NCBI RefSeq assembly: GCF_000759025.1
Contig: NZ_JPOS01000010.1
Span: 1-64,000 of the forward strand
DNA length: 64,000 bases
DNA from: Phaeodactylibacter xiamenensis
GTDB lineage: Bacteria > Bacteroidota > Bacteroidia > Chitinophagales > Saprospiraceae
Reading direction: 5' to 3'
The notes beneath the pieces were generated by a model, which worked only from the letters and a program-made list of their open reading frames with translations, was not told the DNA's origin and did no database searches. A program made the translations under genes and the position numbers. Shown here piece by piece: positions 1 through 8,922 of the stretch. Every line of letters starts with the position of its first letter. Position 1 is the first letter of the stretch.

Positions 1-3000
1 GGTCCAGCGGGTCGGTATTGTCTCCGTCCTCGGAGCCGTCTTCGATGCCGTCTCCATCCGTATCCACATTGTAGGGGTCGGTGCCCATTTCGTGCTCCAG
101 GCTGTTGATCAGCCCGTCGCCGTCACAGTCGCCAGCGGCCCAGATCGCGTTGTCCGCATCGTAGCCCGTATAGCCAAGGTCTTGCGCGGGGTCGCAGGGG
201 TTCAGCGGGTCCGTCTGCCCTTCGTCCTCAAGCGCATCATCAATGCCATCGCCATCGCGATCTATATTCAATGTCACGGCATTAGAAAAGATTGGGCAAG
301 AAAAATCATCGCTTGTAACACGAAGGCGATAGCTGGCCCTCAATAGAATACCTGGAGGGATGGTATCGAATGACAGGGTGTCCAACTGACTTCCAGTAAA
401 GCCATTAAAAAGAGTATCGTTTACTACATCTTTCCAAACATTTCCATCGTCAGTACTATATTCCCATTGATAAATAGGAGTACCTGACCCAGGGCTAACA
501 GTAGCCCCAATCTTATAATCACTTGAGTTGGTAAAGTCAAGATCTACAGGTTGGGAGTCAAAAGACGATGCTGTTCCTGCGGAAACAACATTTGTGTCCA
601 ATTCCGGATAAAGCGCTCCAAGTACCATACCCGATGTATTGACTTGCAGAGCCGAATCCACACCATAGTAACCATCATTGTCCAGATCAAAAGTGAAGGA
701 CCCATAGCCCTCTACTACATCAGGGCAACCATCCGCATCGCTGTCATTATCCATATCGTTAGACAAGCCATCATCATCCAGGTCTATCTCCCAAAAAATG
801 ATAATCAACCCATTACCTCCAATTCTGGTCGCTGTTGTTGCCCCTACACCAACATCTTGTATATAAAATGGATCGTTGATATTTGGCGGGAATCGATTGC
901 CGTCCGGAGTAGCTTCAATAGAACCAAACTTTGCCATTGGGGACACAAAACCAGCACCTCCTCTGCCTGAGGCTAAGTCTGGGTTACAAGAAAAGTTAGG
1001 ACCTACATTATATCGGGTTCTTGAGCCACCATAATAGCCTCCCCCGCCTGCACTATAATAATTCCTGCAAGGGATATCCTGGTCATTTGACCCCTTCATT
1101 GAGCCTGAAATACCTCCGGAGCGTAATCCATTGCCATTAGTACCACTAGCCCATTCATTGGGGAACCCACTCCAGTCTCCGCCGCCGCCGCCGCCAGCGA
1201 CTACTAAAGCCCTGTTTTGATCCGTAGACAAAACAGCCGCATTTCCTGTAAATACCCCTGATAAACCACCTCCTCCATCGTGGTTCCCTGAACCTCCAAA
1301 GCCATAAGCACCATCCTGCGAACCAGGGTGATCAAAGAAATCATACAAACGGTTGCCACCTTCACCAACCATGATAGACAGCTGCTGACCAGGTACAACA
1401 ACATCGCTCCCAAACTCCGCATAAGTATAACCACCTGCACCTGCCGTCTGAGGCCCCCCGACTTCATTAGCACCACCAGCCCCCCATACCTTGACTCGCA
1501 TTCCAACTGCCCCATCAGGTATAGTAACTACACTATCTCTTCCAGTAAAGGTGAAGATTTCTCCGACTTCAACCAAGTTTGATAAGCCATCGTTATCTCG
1601 GTCTCCATCTTTAAAATCAATAACTCCATCACCATCTTGATCTGCATCAGAAATGGTTATATCAAAGAAATTATCTGTCCCGATAACTTCGGGAGCTGTA
1701 CTCACCACTCTTATTCTGTACTTTGTCCCCGGTGTGGCATCAATGGGAATAATACCTTCTACTACCCCGATCAAATCACTGGTAACTACAGAACCTATTG
1801 TTATGGGAGTTGAAAAACTACCTGATGAATCACTAATCTGTGCCTCAATAGAATTTGTAGCAGAATAGGCAATATCAAGTGAAGAAGAGTAGGGTATGAG
1901 AACCGTATCGCCGGGAGCATAATGCCCTGCCGAAATGATACCTGTCCGAAGGGCAGTAACGGTATCAACTAGACTGTTCTGACCAGGTCCCGCGATTGTG
2001 TCATTTAGTGCCCTTCCCCGCCAATAGTAATTTGCGCCACGGTTCAATCCTGCCACATCAAATGATGTAACATTGCCAACATCCCTACCTTCAAATCCTG
2101 ATACAAATGTTGAAAAGCTAATTACATCTGAAACATCAAGAAGATACCTATCTACTTCCAGCCCATTAGGCGGAGTCCAGTTAGCTGTAAAGTTAGAGGC
2201 TCCAATATTAGTAGTGCTGAGGTTAAAAGGTCTTTCCAAAGCATAACTGCGTACCCAATTACTAGTTGTGCCTGAAAAAGAAAAATCTTTCAATACTCCA
2301 TGCCGACCATTCCCACTATAGTCCTTGACCCCTTCACCTTTATCTCTGGAGAATCGATAATAAAGCTCAAGGTCTTGAACCGGAAGGTTAAGTTCTGTAC
2401 TACTATTAGCAATCAACTCATCTTGAGATAATGGCCTGCTCCAAACTCTAAATTCATCTAAAATAATATCAGGAGAGTCTCCCCCCCCTTTAGAGCCTCC
2501 TATCAAATTAGAGGTTCTGATGACAGATTTGAAATCCCCTGTAACGGATGAGGAGCCAACTTCTTTTCCATCTATGTACATATAAGCCATACTACCATCA
2601 ACTACTACCGCAAAATGAGTCCATTTTTTCAGCGGCAGCTTCTCATTACTAATTAACCTAAGTATTCGGTCAGTCCTATCGTACAAATAAAAAATGGGCC
2701 AGCCTTGAAACGAGCTACTACCTCCATCATTCAAAAATATAGAGGCACTTTCATTGTATGCAGCTGAGCCAAACTCCATTAATGGGTTCAAATTGGAAAA
2801 TGAATCCAGGTACACCATTGCCTCTATAGTCAGGCTGTTCCCATCAAAATAAACCCCATCGCCTACAACAATGTTGTTGTACGGCTTAGTAGAAGAGCTC
2901 TCAAAATCCAGAGCGAACCCCGGGCTTGACATATTTTCTTCTGTAAAAGTAATTTGTGTTTGGGTAAATGCGCCTTGACCGGCAACAGATGACTTATCAG

Positions 3001-4108
3001 CCCTAACCCTCCAAAAATAGGACGTATTAGGATCAAGACCTGTAATAACGGCCATTGTATCAAGCCCTACGCTCAAACTCTCATAACCGGGAACAAAGGT
3101 CCCTGACCTAAAATCATAGGACGTTGAAACATCAATGATGTATTGCTCTGCTATCCCGTTATCAATTGGTGACCATTCAGCAGTAAACTCATTGTCCATT
3201 ATACTAGTAGCAGCTGTATTCTTTGGAATGGCCATTGCATAGCTTTCTACCCAGTTGCTAGTGGTACCTGTCAATGCAAAACGGTCTACAGTACCATCAC
3301 GACCATTGCCACTCAGATCAGGAATCAGCGTGCCATTGTCTTGATTAAACTGGTAGTAAAGAACCAAATCAGTCAACCCACTTGTATCCAACTCACTATA
3401 CATGTAGCTCCGAATCTCTTCTTCTGTCCGGCTATCTGACCAAATCCTAAATTCATCGAAAACTACAGGGGCTTCGCAATAACCACCACTACAAGCCCCG
3501 ATATAATTTAAATCCCGCATTGCAGCCGGCACACTGCCCGTAAAACGTCTTAAAGCCGACAACTCCCCATTCAAATAAAGAGAAGCGACAGTATCTGCTA
3601 CCACAAAAGCTACATGCACCCAGTGATCTTCTTCCCATGCATCTTCTGCCCCAAATTCAATAATTTTAGCCCCTCCATTGAATACCTCAACATATACCCT
3701 ACGGGTATCGCCCTGAGAGGTGTAGATAACCACTCTATTACCAACCCCGGACTCTTCGAAATCCAATATCCTTGACCACCCTCTAAGCCCATGCGGGTTC
3801 ATCCAGGTCTCTATTGTAAAAGTATTATCATCGAAATAGACACCTGCCGGTACAATTACACGGTCGTCTGAACCATCAAAATGCAGTGCATTACCTGGAC
3901 CATCATCCGGTTCAGGCATACTAATTTGCCCAAACAAATTATTGCCAGCTGTAGTGCCTAGCAATAAAAGCAGAGCTAATAAAGTTACTTCTTTCAAAAA
4001 CAAGGTCGCTTTCCCAAGTGGTGAGATCAACCGCTTACCCCCACCGCTCGGGTGCCAAATAATTCGCCTTAGCCAGGCGTTCTTTTTACTTTGGTCAAGT
4101 TTGTGCAT
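1..4108 (-). CDS. Large secreted LamG / fibronectin / glycine-rich / TSP3-repeat surface protein (3' end outside window)
   Basis: The frame is open from an ATG at 4108 to the left edge, about 1369 codons, so the C-terminus is missing. After a charged N-region comes a hydrophobic Leu-rich stretch (residues about 36-57) typical of a signal peptide. Then follow a LamG (concanavalin-like) domain with ALHFDG and FTIETW hallmarks, a fibronectin-III-like segment, a second LamG domain, a second Fn3, further beta-sandwich segments, and a Gly-rich domain (about nt 1000-1600, with runs of six Gly) like the ALK-type glycine-rich family. The last visible part is thrombospondin-3-like, Asp-rich DxDGDG repeats that bind calcium. 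Such architectures are typical T9SS cargo, but the sorting tail would lie outside the window. Function is probably adhesion or carbohydrate binding. Its leader is the duplicated block at 4110-4520. Confidence 0.85.
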   Translation of the reverse strand, partial: MHKLDQSKKNAWLRRIIWHPSGGGKRLISPLGKATLFLKEVTLLALLLLLGTTAGNNLFGQISMPEPDDGPGNALHFDGSDDRVIVPAGVYFDDNTFTIETWMNPHGLRGWSRILDFEESGVGNRVVIYTSQGDTRRVYVEVFNGGAKIIEFGAEDAWEEDHWVHVAFVVADTVASLYLNGELSALRRFTGSVPAAMRDLNYIGACSGGYCEAPVVFDEFRIWSDSRTEEEIRSYMYSELDTSGLTDLVLYYQFNQDNGTLIPDLSGNGRDGTVDRFALTGTTSNWVESYAMAIPKNTAATSIMDNEFTAEWSPIDNGIAEQYIIDVSTSYDFRSGTFVPGYESLSVGLDTMAVITGLDPNTSYFWRVRADKSSVAGQGAFTQTQITFTEENMSSPGFALDFESSSTKPYNNIVVGDGVYFDGNSLTIEAMVYLDSFSNLNPLMEFGSAAYNESASIFLNDGGSSSFQGWPIFYLYDRTDRILRLISNEKLPLKKWTHFAVVVDGSMAYMYIDGKEVGSSSVTGDFKSVIRTSNLIGGSKGGGDSPDIILDEFRVWSRPLSQDELIANSSTELNLPVQDLELYYRFSRDKGEGVKDYSGNGRHGVLKDFSFSGTTSNWVRSYALERPFNLSTTNIGASNFTANWTPPNGLEVDRYLLDVSDVISFSTFVSGFEGRDVGNVTSFDVAGLNRGANYYWRGRALNDTIAGPGQNSLVDTVTALRTGIISAGHYAPGDTVLIPYSSSLDIAYSATNSIEAQISDSSGSFSTPITIGSVVTSDLIGVVEGIIPIDATPGTKYRIRVVSTAPEVIGTDNFFDITISDADQDGDGVIDFKDGDRDNDGLSNLVEVGEIFTFTGRDSVVTIPDGAVGMRVKVWGAGGANEVGGPQTAGAGGYTYAEFGSDVVVPGQQLSIMVGEGGNRLYDFFDHPGSQDGAYGFGGSGNHDGGGGLSGVFTGNAAVLSTDQNRALVVAGGGGGGDWSGFPNEWASGTNGNGLRSGGISGSMKGSNDQDIPCRNYYSAGGGGYYGGSRTRYNVGPNFSCNPDLASGRGGAGFVSPMAKFGSIEATPDGNRFPPNINDPFYIQDVGVGATTATRIGGNGLIIIFWEIDLDDDGLSNDMDNDSDADGCPDVVEGYGSFTFDLDNDGYYGVDSALQVNTSGMVLGALYPELDTNVVSAGTASSFDSQPVDLDFTNSSDYKIGATVSPGSGTPIYQWEYSTDDGNVWKDVVNDTLFNGFTGSQLDTLSFDTIPPGILLRASYRLRVTSDDFSCPIFSNAVTLNIDRDGDGIDDALEDEGQTDPLNPCDPAQDLGYTGYDADNAIWAAGDCDGDGLINSLEHEMGTDPYNVDTDGDGIEDGSEDGDNTDPLD

Positions 4109-4109
4109 G

Positions 4110-4520
4110 AGATGATTGTTTGGTTTAGCATTCAGAAAAATCTTGGGATTCTGATTCGAAAACGAATATTCAATTTACCCTCACCTCTTTCTGATTCACC
4201 AACTAATACATTTCCACTACAACAACAAAAAAAGACCATATCAAAAGCACTACATTACCCACAAACCATTAATAATCAACACCTAGCATCTTCAAGTGTG
4301 TTCGCGTAACATTTAGTCTCAGCAAGCCTCTCGATATACCATGGGGGGTGCTAAAAGTGTGCATACCAGGCTGAGCATAGAGGAGTACTTTATCCAATCT
4401 CTTGCCGCACAACTATAAACTAATGGCTGGCAGCATGAAATGCTGTAAAAAAGCATGTATTCATTGCAGGTCAAAATCACTTCAAAAGCCCTCCCAACAG
4501 GTGGCTTGCATGATGTAGAG
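4110..4520. repeat. Duplicated 411-bp leader block, copy A
   Basis: This block aligns without obvious length change to 19941-20351, starting with AGATGATTGTTTGGTTTAGC in both and ending in the 3' coding end of a Nudix gene. Here it lies between the Nudix hydrolase and the start codon of the LamG surface protein, beginning 2 bp upstream of that ATG. Most positions match by eye. It fills the 368-bp gap between the two genes; no other feature was seen in it. Confidence 0.85.
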
Positions 4521-4974
4521 CATCATCATCAGAAAACAAGCCCAGACCAAAGCTTTCATAACTAAAACTAAGATCTTCTACCGTAGCATCAGTTTTACAT
4601 TCGCAGATGAGTATAAGGACCGTCACCTGATTCAGAACTTTTATAGTCTTAGCAATGCTTACACCAACATTACTTACCGCTATGCCCAACTCCTCTTTCA
4701 TCTCACGCTTTAAACAGCGCTCTATCGTCTCTCTCTTCTTTAGCTTCCCACCGGGCAGGTCCCATTGCCCTCTTTCGTTCTTTAACAAAACAATTTTGCC
4801 ATCTATACGGCATATCCCTTTGACAGAAACCGGATACCTTGGGGCGAACCAATCTGTAGGGACTACTTGGCCTATTGTCTTCATATAAATTGGAGCTAAT
4901 AGCTGTAGCATATCACTTTGATTTTGGGTAAAGAAATGAAAAATTAATCTGCCGGCAAGGTAGTCAACAATCAA
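4477..4974 (-). CDS. Nudix hydrolase
   Basis: A 165-aa protein with a perfect Nudix box, G-x5-E-x7-REUxEExGU, at residues about 76-98 (REMKEELGI at its C-terminal end). The box binds the divalent metal and cleaves nucleoside diphosphate-X substrates; which substrate cannot be told from sequence. It is preceded by the usual strand with QWDLPGGK. The first 30 residues are not typical of the fold, so initiation at Met21 or Met31 is possible. It sits upstream of and codirectional with the LamG surface protein, about 370 bp away. Its last 15 codons fall inside the duplicated block whose second copy at 20.3 kb keeps a diverged but readable version of the same C-terminus (ending HLLEGLLK). Confidence 0.88.
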   Translation of the reverse strand: MIVDYLAGRLIFHFFTQNQSDMLQLLAPIYMKTIGQVVPTDWFAPRYPVSVKGICRIDGKIVLLKNERGQWDLPGGKLKKRETIERCLKREMKEELGIAVSNVGVSIAKTIKVLNQVTVLILICECKTDATVEDLSFSYESFGLGLFSDDDALHHASHLLGGLLK

Positions 4975-5405
4975 GACATCCTATACAATGCCCTATAATA
5001 CAAATCCACTACACAGCCAACTCTAACGACACTACATCTCCACTGATTTACGAGCAAACAACTAACTATCAAACTATTACACCCCAAGCATCTATAAAAA
5101 ATCTTATGAGACAAGTATACTTGATTAACTACATATATACTTGGTTATATCATCCTTTATTAGATAGCGCGAACCTGTTGCTCTTCGCCGCAATACAACA
5201 ACATAGGGTAAACTCAGGGAATCTACAATCAACACACTTGCCAAGTATAGATGAAAGCCTACCGAGCTGCCTGTTCTGAAACGGCAGAATGGAGAGGAGC
5301 AACTCATGAAATCACCGAAATCAGGGCTACGAGACCTTACTCAGCTTAAACTATAGAAGTATACCACCACAAAATCAAATCTATACAGCCCTTTAGGGGC
5401 TGTGC
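4975..5405. other. Intergenic, AT-rich
   Basis: A 431-bp gap between the Nudix gene and the TPR regulator. Apart from a hairpin at its right end (5385-5403) I see no convincing gene. A 60-codon frame at 5125-5307 has no recognisable features. Confidence 0.5.
5385..5403 (-). terminator. Intrinsic terminator of the TPR-LuxR-type gene
   Basis: The arms ACAGCCC and GGGCTGT form a 7-bp stem with a 5-nt loop, starting 2 nt after the stop codon on the minus strand. A T-rich but interrupted tract follows (ATAGATTTGATTTT). Confidence 0.55.
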
Positions 5406-7109
5406 TTACGCACTTTCCTCCACTAACAACATCAGGTACTCAGACAGATCGACATCTGTATTCGTCAACCCAAGCTTACGCCTTAGCCGGGTCCTGGCCA
5501 CTTCCACTGCTTTTGTGCTTTGCCCGGTTAGAGCAGATATTTCCTTAGTAGCCATATTCATTCGCAGGAATACACACAACCTACGCTCATTGGAGGTCAG
5601 CCCAAGACCTGCAAGGGCTTCAAAAAAGTCGCTATTTGAGTGCTTATAAAGTAACTCAAACTCCTCCCAAAGGGAATGATCCTGAATATTACGTAAGCTA
5701 TTAGAGATAGCCTGAAGTGAGTTTCGGCTACTTACAGTTGGCACCTGTCGGTAAACCTCCATCAGTTTTTGAAGCGTCTCATTTACCATCTCGTTAGCGG
5801 ACATCCTTTCCAGAAGGTTTAGAGCCAGTTTCTGTTTTGTGTCCTCTACCTCGGTAGCAAGTCGTTCCCGCTCTGTTTCCAACTGCCTCTTTACTAACTC
5901 CGATTCTAAATATTCTAGCTGTGCGAGTCTTTGCTTTCGGACAATAGCGATATAAAGGCTTAGAAGTATGAGCCCACCTAAAAAAGCCAGGCCCAAAACA
6001 ATAAGATAGCTGACTCGACTTCGGTCCATCTGCGAGGTTACCTCCTCTTCCCACTTTTTATACTTCTCCTCCAGCTCCATTTTTGACAGTGCCAAAGCTG
6101 CTTCCCCTCGACGCATTTTCTCCTTTGCATGCTGAACCAGTTGCAGATACTCATATGCATCCTCTTGCCTGTTCATTCTACAGGCGAGATCAGATAGGGC
6201 TAAAGCAATTTTGTCTACGGAGGTCCACACCTCTGCTGACTGTGCCTCTGCCAGAGCCCCTTCATAAAACAGGTAAGCGGAGTCTAACTCATTTACCCTT
6301 TCCAGTAATTTCCCTTTATAAAATAAAGCAACGCTATGCAACACCCAATCTTCTTCTTCTTGGGTAGCTGACAATACCTCTCTAAGCAGGCTATCAGCAC
6401 CCAACGTTTTGCCCATACTCGACCACACATCGACCAAGCTTATTTTAGTAGCTGCCCTAACCCGATCGTACCCTTTTTTTTGGGAGAGGGCTGTCAAGCT
6501 TCGATCGAGATAGAAAATAGCTTGCTCGTAAGCTTCTTCTTCCACATACATCTGCCCCATATTACTGTAAATCGCGGCGAGTTCTTTTGCATATAAGACC
6601 GAATATTCTTCAGTCTCAGCTGCTTCCCGAAATGCATCAATGGCACGCTTGTAGTAAACTAAGGCAGAATCTGGCTGAAATCCACTATAACGATATACCG
6701 CAGCCAAGTCATTATACACCCTGCCCAGCATTTCCTTATCTCCTCCTTCATTTGATAATAGGTTTTTACACCCAATCAGAGACTCCGCAGCGCCACCCAA
6801 GTTTCCTACATAATAGCTGGCCATCCCTTTCTTCATCAAAGCTAACGACAACAATTGGTTGTCACTAGCCCGGCGGGCAAGAACCTCCGCTTTAACCGAA
6901 TATTCCAACGCAAGCATCGGCGAGGATTGCATATTACTATCTGCAGCTGCCAATAGCAGTTGTGCTTCTTCCACAACATTAAACCGCCCACCTTTTCTTC
7001 CATCCATCTGATCGTTGCCCCGTGCTTGACAAGCGCAAAACAGCAGAACAAACAGCACCTTTAGTCTAAAGTAATACCGTAAAATTGATACAAGTAACTT
7101 TATTCCCAT
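5406..7109 (-). CDS. TPR transmembrane transcriptional regulator with LuxR-like C-terminus
   Basis: A 567-aa protein. The N-terminal hydrophobic segment (about 8-27) is followed by TPR-type helices (about 45-340, for example the ALEYSVKAEVLARRA and SNMGQMYVEEEAYEQAI repeats). A transmembrane helix lies at about 367-390, then a coiled coil (about 393-450), then a C-terminal helix-turn-helix (about 500-560: LTSNERRLCVFLRMNMATKE, then TGQSTKAVEVARTRLRRKLG). This matches the Bacteroidota group of membrane-tethered regulators with periplasmic or extracytoplasmic TPRs and a cytoplasmic LuxR-like HTH. The signal sensed and the targets are unknown. It is transcribed alone, with a hairpin directly after its stop. 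The next gene upstream is across the IS insertion. Confidence 0.82.
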   Translation of the reverse strand: MGIKLLVSILRYYFRLKVLFVLLFCACQARGNDQMDGRKGGRFNVVEEAQLLLAAADSNMQSSPMLALEYSVKAEVLARRASDNQLLSLALMKKGMASYYVGNLGGAAESLIGCKNLLSNEGGDKEMLGRVYNDLAAVYRYSGFQPDSALVYYKRAIDAFREAAETEEYSVLYAKELAAIYSNMGQMYVEEEAYEQAIFYLDRSLTALSQKKGYDRVRAATKISLVDVWSSMGKTLGADSLLREVLSATQEEEDWVLHSVALFYKGKLLERVNELDSAYLFYEGALAEAQSAEVWTSVDKIALALSDLACRMNRQEDAYEYLQLVQHAKEKMRRGEAALALSKMELEEKYKKWEEEVTSQMDRSRVSYLIVLGLAFLGGLILLSLYIAIVRKQRLAQLEYLESELVKRQLETERERLATEVEDTKQKLALNLLERMSANEMVNETLQKLMEVYRQVPTVSSRNSLQAISNSLRNIQDHSLWEEFELLYKHSNSDFFEALAGLGLTSNERRLCVFLRMNMATKEISALTGQSTKAVEVARTRLRRKLGLTNTDVDLSEYLMLLVEESA

Positions 7110-7462
7110 AAGCGAACAACTTCTTTTTCAAGAGTTGTCCATAGCGTTTTGAATCGCTAATATACAGAAAATGCCAAAATTCCATTTCCATAATAACAGA
7201 TTGCATATGGTGATCGAAAGGTTGATCATGCGGAAAGGACCTTCACCAAGTATTCATGATCTCACCTAGCTTTCTTACGTTTAGCGTTCAATCTTATTGT
7301 GACCGTTTTCTTTTGACATAGTTCATTGAGTACGAAATGGGCGAAACTAACAGGCTTACCCAAGGCATTACCAATTTTTACCCACTGGCAGAACACTCCC
7401 CGAAAGCTTTCGTATCGATCAATAAAACACTAAATTCCTGGTTTTGGATCATACTACTAGAT
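7110..7462. other. Intergenic upstream of the TPR regulator
   Basis: A 353-bp gap between the regulator start and the left IS end. I see no gene. It must contain the regulator promoter, but no clean TAnnTTTG box was found on the minus strand. Confidence 0.4.
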
Positions 7463-8501
7463 ATAGGCTGTTCCCTTTACCGCTCAATGCCTGAAGCAGA
7501 AAGTAGCCGATAAAAGTGTGCCCGCTATCCATTAGCTTTGAGTTACCAGACAAAAAGCACAAGATGCGAGCACGACTCAAAGCTAAGGTACTTCGTTGGA
7601 AAACTACAGCATTAAAGGGCACTAAATCCCGCAGCTTACTAAAAGCGCAGCTTCGGCGCAGCCAGCACCGGGCAGCGGCCCTGGAAAAGAAAGTCGCCGA
7701 GCTCGAAGCCCGAGCTGCTCCCTTGCGTGTCCCCGGGCATACTTATCCGGCGCAGCTCATCGCTCTGGCCGTCTTCATCGTTGTGCATGCTAATGGTTCT
7801 CTGCGCTGTGCAGCTAAAACGGTCGGCTTCGTGGCGCGGCTGCTAGGCTGGGGCTTCGGCACTCCAAGCCATACCAGCGTCCGCCGCTGGGTGATGCGCT
7901 GCGGGCACTTCCAGCTTCAGCAAGCCGCCCGGCTTAGCGGTGACTATGTGGCCTTGCTCGATGAAAGCATACAGATCGGGCGTGAAAAATTGCTGCTCCT
8001 GCCAGGTGTCAAAATCGAAGCTGGACAGAGCCACTGCCAGCCTTTGCGCGCCGAGGATGTCACCGTCTTAGGGCTGGAAGTGCAGCCGTCATGGACAGGC
8101 CAAGCCGTAGCCGCCTTCCTGTCCCGCAGCCTCAGCCGCCTGCCCCGCCTTAACGTTGCCTATTTTATCACTGACGGCGGGACGAACCTTGCCAAAGCCT
8201 TGTCTCTAAGTGGCTACAATGCTGTTTCTGACTGCACGCATATGCTAATGAACGCCGTCAAAAAGCTGCTTGGCAAAGATACTGTGCTAAGCCAGCTGCA
8301 CGCTGATGTGCTGGCTATCCCCTTGTACTCGGTGGACATCACTCCGCTTTTCGTCAGGCAGGCCTTGTTAGAAACTCCGTACAGCGTCGTTCACGAATGG
8401 GAGCAGCTGCGAACGTGCGAAAACCGATACGCACAGCTCAGGCGTATGGAACAGGAGCTAAAATCCGATGTGCCCTAATCCTTACAGGGGGAACAGCCTA
8501 T
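7463..8501 (+). mobile_element. IS element of about 1.04 kb, family not assigned
   Basis: Perfect 13-bp terminal inverted repeats, ATAGGCTGTTCCC at 7463-7475 and its complement at 8489-8501, flank a GC-rich transposase-like gene. The surrounding DNA is visibly more AT-rich. The exact ends are ambiguous by 1-3 bp; a TA or AT dinucleotide target duplication is possible. The right end abuts an Mrr-like relic. Confidence 0.75.
7516..8478 (+). CDS. DDE-type transposase (possibly C-terminally truncated)
   Basis: A 320-aa protein rich in Arg and Lys at the N-terminus, with a coiled coil at about 40-68, a helical DNA-binding-like region (90-130), and a catalytic-like core with D149 (ALLDES), D220 (YFITDGGTNLAKA) and D239 (SDCTHM). 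These strand-Asp arrangements resemble the RNase H fold of DDE transposases. A convincing third catalytic acid is not obvious, and the stop lies only about 10 bp from the right inverted repeat, so the protein may be a deletion derivative. The start chosen is GTG at 7516; ATG at 7564 is an alternative. It is GC-rich relative to its neighbours. The family was not recognised with certainty. Confidence 0.65.
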   Translation: MCPLSISFELPDKKHKMRARLKAKVLRWKTTALKGTKSRSLLKAQLRRSQHRAAALEKKVAELEARAAPLRVPGHTYPAQLIALAVFIVVHANGSLRCAAKTVGFVARLLGWGFGTPSHTSVRRWVMRCGHFQLQQAARLSGDYVALLDESIQIGREKLLLLPGVKIEAGQSHCQPLRAEDVTVLGLEVQPSWTGQAVAAFLSRSLSRLPRLNVAYFITDGGTNLAKALSLSGYNAVSDCTHMLMNAVKKLLGKDTVLSQLHADVLAIPLYSVDITPLFVRQALLETPYSVVHEWEQLRTCENRYAQLRRMEQELKSDVP

Positions 8502-8883
8502 CTTTAAATCATACCTGGAGATGGCGAAGTTTGTTTCCTATCCTCAAAGGGGTATGGTGCAAATGACAGAAAAAGGGGCCAAAGCTTTAGAAAGGGGCGA
8601 ATTACCATTGGAGGAGCTTCATAATGATCCGGATTTTATCAAACACCGTGAATCCGTTAAAAGCAAGAAAGAGAATGAGGTCGAACTCGATAAGGTAAAC
8701 GTTGAGAATGCCTCACCGCAAGATTTGATTGATTCAGGGTTCTCGGACATAGAGATCGAAGTTAAAACAGCCTTAGCTTCAACAAATCTACAGCCCGGCC
8801 ACTTACCGATAAAGGAATCGAGGGGAAATAATGGATGCAAAACGAGTGACTATTGGAGCAGTGCAGGTACTACCAGTTTTTGA
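8482..8883 (+). pseudogene. Mrr-type restriction endonuclease relic (N-terminal domain only)
   Basis: The frame reads through the IS right end as SYLEMAKFVSYPQRGM, then TEKGAKALERGE, then DPDFIKHRESVKSKK, then ASPQDLIDSGFSDIEIEVK. This matches the winged-helix Mrr N-terminal domain and the linker that leads into the Mrr catalytic domain. The catalytic part (a PD-(D/E)xK-like fold cleaving methylated DNA) is absent; after about 8800 the sequence is unrelated. The first half of the N domain is also missing, and it is not found left of the IS. The relic is in the same frame as the transposase, separated by its TAA stop. An ATG at 8521 could give a 120-aa product, probably non-functional. Confidence 0.75.
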
Positions 8884-8901
8884 TTTCCTGGTAATACCTG
8901 C
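8863..8901 (+). terminator. Intrinsic terminator between converging genes
   Basis: Arms GCAGGTACTACCAG and CTGGTAATACCTGC (13 of 14 paired) are separated by an 11-nt loop, with ATTTTTAG on the plus-strand side. It lies between the Mrr relic and the 3' end of the 957-aa secreted protein gene. Confidence 0.7.
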
Positions 8902-8922
8902 ATTTTTAGCACCTCTGAAACC

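Noticed and set aside
5125-5307. 60-codon reverse frame between the Nudix and TPR genes
   Set aside because: No recognisable motif, no promoter, and AT-rich composition like the intergenic flanks.
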